Shown: positions 1-6,819, numbered from the stretch's first letter. The stretch: 7,653 nucleotides of DNA from DATNIC01 sp035604635 (GCA_035604635.1 DATNIC010000008.1:1-7653), one strand, 5' to 3'. Translations and numbers: made by a program. Notes: generated by a model from the letters alone, not told the origin.

Positions 1-1683
1 ATCGTGCGGGCCAAAGTATTGCTCGAGAAACGCATCGGCGTACGCGTTGGTTCCCCAGCCCGAGAGATACGCACCGCTGAATCCGCCGGTCGGGGTGACG
101 GCTTTTCCGTTCGCAACGCAAACCGGTCCGCTCGTCGCGAGCGTCCCGGCGCAGTTGACGGCCGCCGGATCCCAGTACGTGTACGAGCGACCCAGGAGCG
201 AGTCCATAGCGATCCCGACCGCGGTGTTGTAGGTCGGGAAGAAGTACGAGGCGTAGCCGCCGATCTCTTGGCCGTTCGAGTTGCAGTTCGGGTTGACGCC
301 CGAGTAGATCGGTTGAACGAAGCCGAGGTTGTAACCGATCACGCCGGCCGTACAGCCGGGTGTCGACGCGATGCCGCCGGCCGGAGTCGTCCCCGTGACG
401 GCAGTGGCGGTACCACCCGTCTGCTGCTGCGCGAGATTGTATGACGTTTGCCCCGGAATCTGATAGTAGAACTGGCTATCGAAACGGCCGACCGTATCTT
501 TGTAGCCGACGGCAAAGCCCGAGTAGGATGCACCGCCGAAGAGTAACGCGCCGGGCGTGCTGATGAAGTTGCTCTGACCGACGCCGTAGCGACCGAGCCG
601 AGCGTTGATGCCTCCGGGCGACGTGTAGCCCACGTACAGATAGTCGAGATTGACGGGGATGCTACCCTGCGTCCCGTTGAGATCGGAATAGGAGCAGTTG
701 ATGCTGGTCAGGTTGGCGCAGTAAGTGGGCGCAACGACCGTATTCCCCATCGCGGTCTCATCAAAGAGCTTCGCGCTGAGCCGGAAGCCATAGCTGAAGC
801 GGGGATCGAGCTGCCCGACAAAGAGCGGCCGCGCGACCATGTAGTTGGTACCGTGCGCGGTGATCCCAACCGGAGTCGCATTGAGCCCAGCCGGGCCCCA
901 CGCGATCGTGTTGACCGGCGTTGCGGCACCGGCCGCGAAGTTCGCGCCGGCCCCGCCGGCACCACCTGGGAATGTGACCGGACCGTTCACGAAGGCAGTC
1001 GAACCGCCCGGCGCCGCGAACGCGCCGACGCCGCCGTTCGACGTGGGCGAAAAGATCTGGACGTTGTTGTTCGCCGTGCCGGGGCGATAGTCGAAGATCA
1101 TCCCGACTTTGCCTTGCTGCACGCGCAGCTGGGTCGCGTCGGCTTCGTTCTTTAGACGGGTGATCTGCGTTTGCTGATCGTCGGTCTTCCGATTGAGGGC
1201 CGCGATCTGGGCCTTGATTTGGTCGAGTTCGGGACGGAACGCGTTAATAAGAGCGCGGACCGCCGCGATGTCGCGCTGCTCGACCTGTTGGAGCTGCGCG
1301 AGCTTGGCTTCGATGCTGCGAACCGCGCGATCCGTCAGGACCGCCGCTTCGTAGCGCGTCATCGGACGCTGACCTTTGAATTGTCCGTCCGGATAACCCT
1401 GGATGTATCCGTCCGCAGCGAGCTGCCGGACGGCGTCGTACGCCCAGTGATTGGCCGGAACGTCGGCAAATGGATTGGACGCTTGCGCCGTGTCGACGCC
1501 GTCCATCGGATAAGTCGTCACCGCGCTCTGCGTCGTCGTGGAAGCCGCCGGCGCTTGCTGCGCAAACGCGGCTGACGAGCAGAGCATCCCTGCAATGGCA
1601 AAAGCCAGGAGCGCTTTGAAAACAAGCGATCCTGTCGATGCCCGCGGAGACTTAGTACTGCGTGACCAGTGAGTCTGTGGCAT
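1..1683 (-). CDS. SLH-domain outer-membrane porin (OmpM/SlpA-like), 3' end cut by window edge
   Basis: An open frame of 561 codons runs from ATG at 1683 to the window edge without a stop. Seen: a signal peptide (hydrophobic run about 20-41, likely cleavage AFA|QQ after residue 41); one SLH domain at about 70-118 with FADVP, HWAYDAV, GYPDG and the closing MTRYEAA; a Gln/Glu/Leu-rich coiled coil at about 123-190; then, from about 195, Gly/Asn/Tyr-rich sequence with alternating patterns typical of beta-barrel strands (for example RFSYGFRLSAKLF at 295-307). Known family: in OmpM/SlpA-type proteins the SLH domain binds peptidoglycan or its secondary polymer, the coiled coil spans the periplasm and the barrel sits in the outer membrane as a pore. 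Residues 215-280 are low-complexity Gly/Ala/Asn. The start is fixed by GAGGA seven bases upstream and by the signal peptide. The last strands are missing. The family call is firm; the transported solute is unknown. Confidence 0.9.
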   Translation of the reverse strand, partial: MPQTHWSRSTKSPRASTGSLVFKALLAFAIAGMLCSSAAFAQQAPAASTTTQSAVTTYPMDGVDTAQASNPFADVPANHWAYDAVRQLAADGYIQGYPDGQFKGQRPMTRYEAAVLTDRAVRSIEAKLAQLQQVEQRDIAAVRALINAFRPELDQIKAQIAALNRKTDDQQTQITRLKNEADATQLRVQQGKVGMIFDYRPGTANNNVQIFSPTSNGGVGAFAAPGGSTAFVNGPVTFPGGAGGAGANFAAGAATPVNTIAWGPAGLNATPVGITAHGTNYMVARPLFVGQLDPRFSYGFRLSAKLFDETAMGNTVVAPTYCANLTSINCSYSDLNGTQGSIPVNLDYLYVGYTSPGGINARLGRYGVGQSNFISTPGALLFGGASYSGFAVGYKDTVGRFDSQFYYQIPGQTSYNLAQQQTGGTATAVTGTTPAGGIASTPGCTAGVIGYNLGFVQPIYSGVNPNCNSNGQEIGGYASYFFPTYNTAVGIAMDSLLGRSYTYWDPAAVNCAGTLATSGPVCVANGKAVTPTGGFSGAYLSGWGTNAYADAFLEQYFGPHD

Positions 1684-1690
1684 GCACAAA

Positions 1691-1695
1691 TCCTC
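1691..1695 (-). promoter_or_regulatory. Ribosome binding site of the SLH porin
   Basis: On the minus strand GAGGA lies 7 nt before the ATG at 1683. It decides the start: the overlapping frame that opens at 1715 is out of register with the signal peptide and SLH domain. Confidence 0.75.
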
Positions 1696-1719
1696 ATACG
1701 GTTGGGCTGGGCCATATTG

Positions 1720-1806
1720 AGCGCCAGGCCTTAGCGCTTGCTTTGCTCCACAGTACCTCTCGCGGTCCACTGTGACGCAAACCATAGCAAAGCCCCGAAG
1801 TGGGGC
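1720..1806 (-). promoter_or_regulatory. Structured 5' leader of the porin mRNA (nested stem-loops)
   Basis: Between the predicted porin transcription start (about 1810) and its RBS lie several inverted repeats. Stem A is GCCCC (1792-1796) with GGGGC (1802-1806), 5-nt loop. Stem B is a perfect 8-bp pair, GCTTTGCT (1740-1747) with AGCAAAGC (1786-1793). Inside it, stem C pairs CACAGT (1749-1754) with ACTGTG (1769-1774) and continues through ACC (1755-1757) with GGT (1764-1766) across a 2-nt bulge. Stem D is AGCGC (1720-1724) with GCGCT (1734-1738). A and B share bases 1792-1793, so both cannot form in full. I could not match this to a known riboswitch consensus. It could be a cis-regulatory RNA, an mRNA-stabilising leader, or partly operator DNA. 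Confidence 0.5.
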
Positions 1807-1816
1807 ATCTGGGCCC

Positions 1817-1845
1817 ACTATAGTAAGGATTCGGACGGCTGTCAA
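1817..1845 (-). promoter_or_regulatory. Sigma70-type promoter for the SLH porin
   Basis: On the minus strand TTGACA (1845-1840) is followed after exactly 17 bp by TATAGT (1822-1817). The -35 is perfect and the -10 has one mismatch to consensus, at optimal spacing. The predicted start is near 1810, giving a leader of about 125 nt before the porin ATG. Such a strong promoter fits an abundant envelope protein. The -10 sits in the perfect palindrome ACTATAGT (1817-1824), so it also reads as TATAGT on the plus strand, but no -35 is visible for that direction. Confidence 0.8.
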
Positions 1846-1960
1846 CGCCGGGAGGGCTGCTGGGCGGTCAGCGCGGCCCCTTCCCCGGCAGGGCCCCGGC
1901 ACCGGTCCTTTCATTAATACTGGCCGGAACCACACCCCCCGCGTCGAACGGCCTTCCCTA

Positions 1961-2932
1961 ATGAAGCGTCTTGCATCAGCCGCCGCCCCCAAGGTGCTGC
2001 GGCTCTTTCTCGCGGCCGTCGTTGTCGCGCTCGGTCTCCCAGCGGTCGCCGCGACGACCTCGCCCATAACCGCCGCGCCGACGGTCGTGGTCTACCCCCT
2101 GGTCGGGGCGCAGGGGGTTCCCTCGGACGTGGGGGCGAGTGTCGCGCTCGTCATCGCGACGCAGATGGCGCAAATGGGCGGGGTGACGGTAAAAGCGGCC
2201 CCGCAGGGGACCCAGCAAGCCGACTTTCTCACCGCCGCGAAGAAGCTCGATGCCGACTACTACGTAGCGGGCTTCGTGACGCCGCTCGGCGACCAGGTCT
2301 CGGTCGTGGAGCAATTGGTCAGCACCCGGACGGGCGCGATCGTTTGGAGCAACACGGCCCAGCTGGGCGTCTACGGCGACGCCCGGGCGTCCGCGACGGC
2401 GCTCCATGACGTGATCCTCCAGATCAATACTCGCGGATTTACGGCACTGTCTCCGGAAGCGATCCCGACGTCCCGGCCGGCCCCGCCGAAGCGGGTCGCC
2501 GTGGCCCCGACGGCGACGCCGTCACCGAATAAGCTCGCGGCAATCTTAGTGTTCGACGGCCCGGCGAGAGAAGAGGTGCGAAACTACGTCCCGGCATCGG
2601 TCATCCGCACGTTCAGGAAATACGGCGTCGAAGCGTCGCGCGCGCCGCTGGCGACCAAGGACGTCGGCAACCTCGGGCCGCTGGTCTGCGCGCAGACGGG
2701 CGCCGATTTCCTCATCGGGGGGTCGGTTACCATCAATATGGAGGATCCAATCAACGGCATTTGGTTCGATACGCAACTCGTCCTCACGGGTTACGATTGT
2801 TCGAACGTGAACGCGAAGCCCCGTTCGATCGTGGAAAAGATCACGGCCGGTGCCGAGCAAACCGGGATCGACATCGCCGTCGATCGGGCCCTCAAGAGTT
2901 ACATGGCGCCGCCGCCCACCCCCAAGCACTAA
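1961..2932 (+). CDS. Exported protein with two tandem TolB-N/FlgO-like domains, function unknown
   Basis: 323 aa from ATG at 1961. The frame is open back to an ATG at 1772, but the 63 extra residues look non-coding and would overlap the porin leader; the ATG at 1961 opens directly on a signal peptide (MKRLAS..., hydrophobic 12-31, AVA/A cleavage near 30-31). No Shine-Dalgarno is seen. Domain 1 (about 40-160) has VVVYPLVG, then LDADYYVAGFV (96-106) and a strand-loop-strand ending TRTGAIVWS (122-130). This is the pattern of the TolB N-terminal/FlgO-like fold, where a short strand is followed by 'DY(V/Y)..G.v' and 'D..TG..vWs'. A Pro/Ala-rich linker (165-190) leads to domain 2 (about 192-315), with LAAILVFDG and TGADFLIGGSV (246-256) matching the same positions. 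C243 and C280 could form a disulfide. Relatives act in the periplasm or envelope as protein-binding modules. The role here is unknown; no lipobox is seen. Confidence 0.8.
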   Translation: MKRLASAAAPKVLRLFLAAVVVALGLPAVAATTSPITAAPTVVVYPLVGAQGVPSDVGASVALVIATQMAQMGGVTVKAAPQGTQQADFLTAAKKLDADYYVAGFVTPLGDQVSVVEQLVSTRTGAIVWSNTAQLGVYGDARASATALHDVILQINTRGFTALSPEAIPTSRPAPPKRVAVAPTATPSPNKLAAILVFDGPAREEVRNYVPASVIRTFRKYGVEASRAPLATKDVGNLGPLVCAQTGADFLIGGSVTINMEDPINGIWFDTQLVLTGYDCSNVNAKPRSIVEKITAGAEQTGIDIAVDRALKSYMAPPPTPKH

Positions 2933-2933
2933 C

Positions 2934-3527
2934 CTACTCGAACGGCGACCGCGCTCCGTCGGGAAGCGGCGTGCGCCAGAGCTGCAAAGACAGCGCCAGC
3001 AAATCATAATAGCCGACGAGCGCGACGAGATCCATGAGCATTCGAACCCCGAGCGTCGTTTCGGCCTGAGCGTAAAGCGCATCGTCTACGTCGCGGTTCG
3101 CGAGCATCGTCCGAACGAGCCGGCGCACGAGCGCTTCGGTTCGATCGAGCGTCGCGCACCCTTCGCCGCTGCGCAGCGCCGCGATTTCCTCATCGCCTAG
3201 ACCGGCCGCCCGCCCGACGCGCTCGTGCGCGAACCATTCGAATGCGCACCGGCGCCGGACCGCCAGCTCGAGAATTGCGATCTCGCGCGCGCGTGCGGGA
3301 AGGCTGCTGCGATAACGGATCGCTGCCCCGAGCTCTTGCACGGCAGCGCCGACCTCAGGGCTGGTGAGCAGCGCGTTGAACGGCCCGTGAAGACGCCCTT
3401 CTTCGTCCGCGAGCGGGAACGGCCGCGGCCCTTGCCCGCGCGGTCCGCCGACGATCTGCTCGTAGAGACCGCGCTGTTCGTCCGAGAGCGCCTGCGGCGC
3501 AAACCACGGCAGACGCCCGTGCTTCAT
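2934..3527 (-). CDS. Carboxymuconolactone decarboxylase (CMD)-family protein
   Basis: 197 aa. The core of the CMD/AhpD fold is at about 47-120: LHGPFNALL (46-54), ARAREIAIL (78-86), then EWFAH (97-101) and AAGLGDEEI (107-115), matching the family's 'R..E...L........E...H...a...Gl....i' pattern. Known family: members either decarboxylate gamma-carboxymuconolactone or, as AhpD, reduce peroxides through a CXXC pair. Here the only cysteines are C94 and C124, with no CXXC, so AhpD-type peroxidase chemistry is unlikely. The ATG at 3527 overlaps the hydrolase stop in an ATGA, so translation is probably coupled. The frame stays open upstream to 4331, but that stretch is a shadow of the hydrolase. This is the last operon gene, ending one base from the convergent neighbour's stop. 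The family is firm; the reaction is unknown. Confidence 0.88.
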   Translation of the reverse strand: MKHGRLPWFAPQALSDEQRGLYEQIVGGPRGQGPRPFPLADEEGRLHGPFNALLTSPEVGAAVQELGAAIRYRSSLPARAREIAILELAVRRRCAFEWFAHERVGRAAGLGDEEIAALRSGEGCATLDRTEALVRRLVRTMLANRDVDDALYAQAETTLGVRMLMDLVALVGYYDLLALSLQLWRTPLPDGARSPFE

Positions 3528-4297
3528 CCGACGGCCGCCGTCTCCCAGTTGACGATGAACGCATCCGAGCGCTTCAAGAAACTCTCGACGACGCCGAGCA
3601 TCCGTTCGGGCTGATCGATCTCGATCGCATGCGAAGCGTCCCAGATGTAGATGAGATAGGCGTGCCGCAGGTGCATCCGCAGCAATTGGACGCTTTCGTC
3701 CGGGATCAGCGGATCGGCCGTCCCGCGCAGGATCAAGGTCGGCGCCGCGATCTCCCGCAGTCGCGCGACGAGCGCGTCGTCGGTATCGCGAGCACCGCCG
3801 CCGTAATGCGGCAGCGCTTGGTGGTTTGCGAGCATGCGCGCAGGATCGGCGCTCGGCGGCGCTTTTTCGGGATGCACGAAGAGCGCCGCACGCAACGCTT
3901 GCGCTTCGCGAGGTAATCCAGGCGAGCCCTTCGGGCGAAATCCCGCCGGCGCTTCGAGGACGAGATGCTCGACACGATCGGGGCGCAACACCGCGAGCCA
4001 CGCGGCAAGCCAGCCGCCGAACGAATGGCCGATAACATCGCAGTTCCCGCCGATCGCGCGATCGACGAACTCGCCGACGACTCCCGCAAGCGCCTCCATC
4101 GATCGCACCGATTCGTGAAACGGCGTTCCGTCGAAACCCGGCATGATCGGGACGTAGACCTTGAACGAGCGCGCGAGCCCTTCGTGAAACGGCGACCAGC
4201 GAACGCCGCCCGCCGGATGGAGAAAGAGCACCGGATGCCCTTCGCCGACGACCTCGTAAGTGAGCTCGCCGCTTGGGAGTTCGATCTGCTGCTTCAC
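3524..4297 (-). CDS. Alpha/beta-fold hydrolase
   Basis: 257 aa from a GTG start at 4297. The fold is canonical: the oxyanion segment LFLHPAGG (24-31), the nucleophile elbow GHSFGGW (90-96) with Ser92, the acid Asp195 in LRGTADPLIP (190-199), and the catalytic His223 in DASHAIE (220-226). A cap region lies at about 120-180. The nucleophile, acid and histidine are all present, so this should be an active serine hydrolase (esterase, C-C bond hydrolase, lactonase or amidase); the substrate is not readable. The frame is open upstream to an ATG at 4483, but the extra 62 residues are Arg-rich shadow of the LLM gene. The GTG overlaps the LLM stop as GTGA and no Shine-Dalgarno is seen, which suggests coupling to LLM translation. 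Its position right after a flavin monooxygenase fits hydrolysis of the oxygenated product (inference). Confidence 0.9.
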   Translation of the reverse strand: MKQQIELPSGELTYEVVGEGHPVLFLHPAGGVRWSPFHEGLARSFKVYVPIMPGFDGTPFHESVRSMEALAGVVGEFVDRAIGGNCDVIGHSFGGWLAAWLAVLRPDRVEHLVLEAPAGFRPKGSPGLPREAQALRAALFVHPEKAPPSADPARMLANHQALPHYGGGARDTDDALVARLREIAAPTLILRGTADPLIPDESVQLLRMHLRHAYLIYIWDASHAIEIDQPERMLGVVESFLKRSDAFIVNWETAAVG

Positions 4298-5439
4298 AAC
4301 GTCGCCGGGCTTGCGACCGCGTCGCGGACATGCGGCTTCACGCGGTCGCGAAAGAGCTCCATCCCGCGGCGCACTGCGGCATCCGGCAGATTCCCCACCT
4401 TCATCGTCAAATTGAAGATGCCGTTGCCGAGTTCGGCATTGGCGCGTTTGATTTGCTTGACGACCGTCTCGGGGCTGCCGCACAAGACGACGCCGGCTTC
4501 GATCTGTTCTTCAAGGCTTTGCACGGCGCGCTTGCGCAGGCGCGACTCCCAGTGCTCGCGATTCTGTTCATCGCGGTGGTAGCGCGTCTGCTGCAAGACG
4601 ATCCGCTGCGCGTTGCGCTGCGGCGTCATCAGGACGTTTTGGAAATAATTTTGCGCGCTGCGCAACTGCTCGAGGGCCTCGTCGTCCGTCTCTGCGATGC
4701 AGCAATGCATGCCGATCAGGATATTGTCGGCGGTCGGTTCCCAGCCGTGCTCGCGCGCCGTTTCTCGATAAACATTGATGATCTGCTGGGCCGAAGGATA
4801 ATCGGCAAGGAGGACCATCCCCATCGTCGCCCCGATTTCGGCGGCGAAGCGCGCGGAGTCGATCGTCGTCGCGGAGACGACGAGCGGCGGATGCGGCTGC
4901 TGGAATGGCCGCGGCCAGATCGAGACCGCCCGAAAACGATAGTGCTTGCCTTCCCATCCGAAGGGCTGCGGTTCCGTCCAGGCCTTCTTGATCAACGCGA
5001 CCGCTTCGCGCTGACGCTCCCACGATTCCGACGGCGGAATATTATAGGCGATGTATTCGTGGGGGATCCCGCGCATCAGACCGGCGACGAGGCGGCCGCC
5101 GGTCATGCAATCGATCATCGCGTACTCTTCAGCGATGCGGATCGGATTGTTGAGCGGGACGAGGTTTCCGATCACCGCGATCTTCGCGCGCTTCGTCCGA
5201 AAGGCGAGTGCCCCGGCAATGATGTTTGGATTCGACATCATCCCGTAGGGACTGAAGTGATGCTCATTGCACCCGATCCAATCGAAGTCGCATTCGTCGG
5301 CATAGGCGAGCGTATCGACGTAGACGCGGTAGAGCTCGGCCGCCTGGCGCGGATCGAACGGACCATTGGGGACCGGCCACCCGGCGTCGGTGTTCTCGAC
5401 GCCGGTGTACGGCATCAGGTGAAAGAAAACGAACTTCAT
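4294..5439 (-). CDS. Luciferase-like (LLM) flavin-dependent oxidoreductase
   Basis: 381 aa, full length for the bacterial luciferase/alkanal monooxygenase family (TIM barrel). Seen: beta1 start MKFVFFHLMPY; NEHHF (58-62), the EHH motif of the luciferase alpha-type group; IAVIGNLVPLNNPIRIAEEY (87-106), the usual barrel segment; and DCMTGGRLVAGLMRG (110-124), the flavin-contact loop; then a C-terminal ETVVKQIKR helix. Known family: FMN-dependent members oxygenate substrates with O2 and reduced flavin from a partner reductase; others use F420. Group members cleave C-S, C-N or amide bonds (for example RutA, DszA, NtaA) or do Baeyer-Villiger chemistry. The substrate here is unknown. The ATG at 5439 has a weak GGA six bases upstream and lies 15 nt after the transporter stop. 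No flavin reductase is visible in the window. The alpha/beta hydrolase follows with a 4-nt overlap. Confidence 0.92.
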   Translation of the reverse strand: MKFVFFHLMPYTGVENTDAGWPVPNGPFDPRQAAELYRVYVDTLAYADECDFDWIGCNEHHFSPYGMMSNPNIIAGALAFRTKRAKIAVIGNLVPLNNPIRIAEEYAMIDCMTGGRLVAGLMRGIPHEYIAYNIPPSESWERQREAVALIKKAWTEPQPFGWEGKHYRFRAVSIWPRPFQQPHPPLVVSATTIDSARFAAEIGATMGMVLLADYPSAQQIINVYRETAREHGWEPTADNILIGMHCCIAETDDEALEQLRSAQNYFQNVLMTPQRNAQRIVLQQTRYHRDEQNREHWESRLRKRAVQSLEEQIEAGVVLCGSPETVVKQIKRANAELGNGIFNLTMKVGNLPDAAVRRGMELFRDRVKPHVRDAVASPATL

Positions 5440-5454
5440 GGTTTTTCCGTCGCT

Positions 5455-6819
5455 CTAGCTAGCCTGCAGGCTTGGCTCCATGCTTTCCGCCGAACGCGCC
5501 TTGTTGTACGCCGGGATGATCATCAGAGAAACGATCAAACCGAGGATGAGCGGCGCGGCAGCGTAGATGAAGAGCTGCTGGAACGGGATATGGGCTGCGA
5601 TCAGCGCAGCGCCGATCATCGGCCCAAGGAACGAGCCGATGCGGCCCGCGCCGAACGCCCAGCCGATCCCCATCGAGCGGAACTGCGTCGGATAGATCAG
5701 GCCGGACATCGCATTGATCGCGAACTGGAGCCCGAGCGTGCAAAAGCCCGACAGCCCCACAGCGATCAACAGCGCGGTCTGATTGTGTTCCAAGTAGCCG
5801 ACCGAAGCGACGACGATCGTCCCGATCGCGAAATACGCGACGATCGGCGCGAAGTGCCACTTGTCGACGGGCCGCGCAATGACGTAACCCCCGAGGGTCC
5901 CGCCCCACTGGAAGATCGTCACCGCAAGAGCGGTCGCAGTCAGCGGCAGCCCCGCGTCGGTGAAGATCAGCGGTATCCAGCTGTTCATGAAATAAAACAC
6001 CATGAGGTTGATCATGAAAAGGATCCACAAAAGCGGCGTCACGACCGCAAGCCCGTGCTTGAACAGCTCGGCGGGATTGGCCGAACCGCGTCCTTCAGCC
6101 GCGTCGGCGACGAATTGCGTCTCCGGGCCGATGTTCGCCTGCGGTGCCAGCATCCGCGCGATGCGCACGGCTTCGGCCTGCCTGGTCTTACGAACGACCA
6201 GGAATTTGAGCGACTCCGGCAGCGCAAAGAGGAGGCAGAGTCCGACGACGATCGGGACGATGCCGCCGATGTAGAACAACACTTGCCATCCGTACTGAGG
6301 GACGAGCCACGCGGCGATCGGCCCGGGGACGCCGCCGCCGAAGGTGATCCCGGTGAACATGATGATAACCATGGTCGCGCGGAAACGCGCTGGTGCGAAC
6401 TCCGCGTTGAGCGCGATCGTGTTCGGGAGGATGCCTCCGATCCCGATGCCCGAGAGCAGGCGCAACCACAAGAGTTGATCGAGCGAGGTCGCCTGCGTTT
6501 GGCCGAGCACGCAGAGCCCGTACCAGATCGCGCCGGCGATGATCGCTTTCTTTCGCCCGAAACGATCACCTAGATATCCGAGCAGGGGCGCGCCGATCAG
6601 CATGCCGATGAAGAGGGAGCTGAAGACCGGCCCGAATGCGGCCCTACTCGTAATATGCCATGCTTTCGCCAGCGACGGAGCCGCATAGGCGATCGCGCCG
6701 ATGTCGTAGCCGTCCGACAACAGGACGAGGAACGACCAAACGATCAGCATGATGTGAAATCCGCCGATCTTCTGCTCGTCCACCAATCGAGAAACGTTGA
6801 CCGTTTGAGCTTGAGCCAT
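5455..6819 (-). CDS. MFS transporter, aromatic acid:H+ symporter (AAHS)-like
   Basis: 454 aa with about 12 hydrophobic segments, the size of AAHS permeases such as PcaK, BenK and MhpT. Seen: LSDGYDIGAIAYAAPSL at 34-50, carrying the DG(F/Y)D motif in TM1 that is characteristic of AAHS; GYLGDRFGRKK (81-91), the conserved MFS loop 2-3 motif; SGIGIGGILPNTIAL in TM4, close to the PcaK-type G-x-G-x-G-x-x-PN; and LFALPESLKFL at the end of TM6. Known family: proton-driven uptake of aromatic acids such as 4-hydroxybenzoate, protocatechuate or phenylpropionates across the inner membrane, though related MFS members carry other organic acids. The ATG at 6819 has a G-run (6831-6827) seven bases upstream. 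It lies 74 nt after the amidase and 15 nt before the LLM gene, so it probably imports the substrate of this operon (inference). Confidence 0.9.
   Translation of the reverse strand: MAQAQTVNVSRLVDEQKIGGFHIMLIVWSFLVLLSDGYDIGAIAYAAPSLAKAWHITSRAAFGPVFSSLFIGMLIGAPLLGYLGDRFGRKKAIIAGAIWYGLCVLGQTQATSLDQLLWLRLLSGIGIGGILPNTIALNAEFAPARFRATMVIIMFTGITFGGGVPGPIAAWLVPQYGWQVLFYIGGIVPIVVGLCLLFALPESLKFLVVRKTRQAEAVRIARMLAPQANIGPETQFVADAAEGRGSANPAELFKHGLAVVTPLLWILFMINLMVFYFMNSWIPLIFTDAGLPLTATALAVTIFQWGGTLGGYVIARPVDKWHFAPIVAYFAIGTIVVASVGYLEHNQTALLIAVGLSGFCTLGLQFAINAMSGLIYPTQFRSMGIGWAFGAGRIGSFLGPMIGAALIAAHIPFQQLFIYAAAPLILGLIVSLMIIPAYNKARSAESMEPSLQAS

Noticed and set aside
4..1575. Plus-strand open frames opposite the porin (146, 100 and 134 codons)
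   Set aside because: Arg-rich low-complexity products opposite a continuous gene with signal peptide, SLH domain and RBS; these are GC-driven shadows.
1576..1590. Cys35 in the porin signal peptide as a lipoprotein site
   Set aside because: The preceding residues GML do not fit a lipobox, and a normal AFA|QQ signal peptidase I site follows.
1740..1806. GCAAACC and GCAAAGCC words on the plus strand, reminiscent of the c-di-GMP-I (GEMM) riboswitch
   Set aside because: They are only 3 nt apart, with no room for the intervening hairpin, the rest of the consensus is missing, and the strong promoter transcribes the other strand.
1772..1960. 63-residue N-terminal extension of the exported protein
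   Set aside because: The sequence is Arg/Pro/Gly-rich without conservation signals, overlaps the porin promoter and leader, and would bury a clear signal peptide that starts at 1961.
2866..2885. Inverted repeat GATCGAC-6-GTCGATC near the convergent junction, considered as a terminator
   Set aside because: It is inside the coding region (IDIAVDR), has no T-run on either strand, and GATCG words are common in this sequence.
3528..4331. Upstream extension of the CMD gene frame to an ATG at 4331
   Set aside because: The extra residues are Arg/Ala-rich and overlap the well-supported hydrolase in another frame; the CMD fold begins after the ATG at 3527.
4273..6573. A 766-codon open frame on the plus strand, opposite the LLM and transporter genes
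   Set aside because: It lies in exact codon register with both minus-strand genes (the 15-nt gap keeps the phase), so its stops would need TTA, CTA or TCA codons in them, which are rare at this GC content. The product is Arg/Asp/His-rich with no recognisable domain, whereas the opposite strand encodes two clear families.
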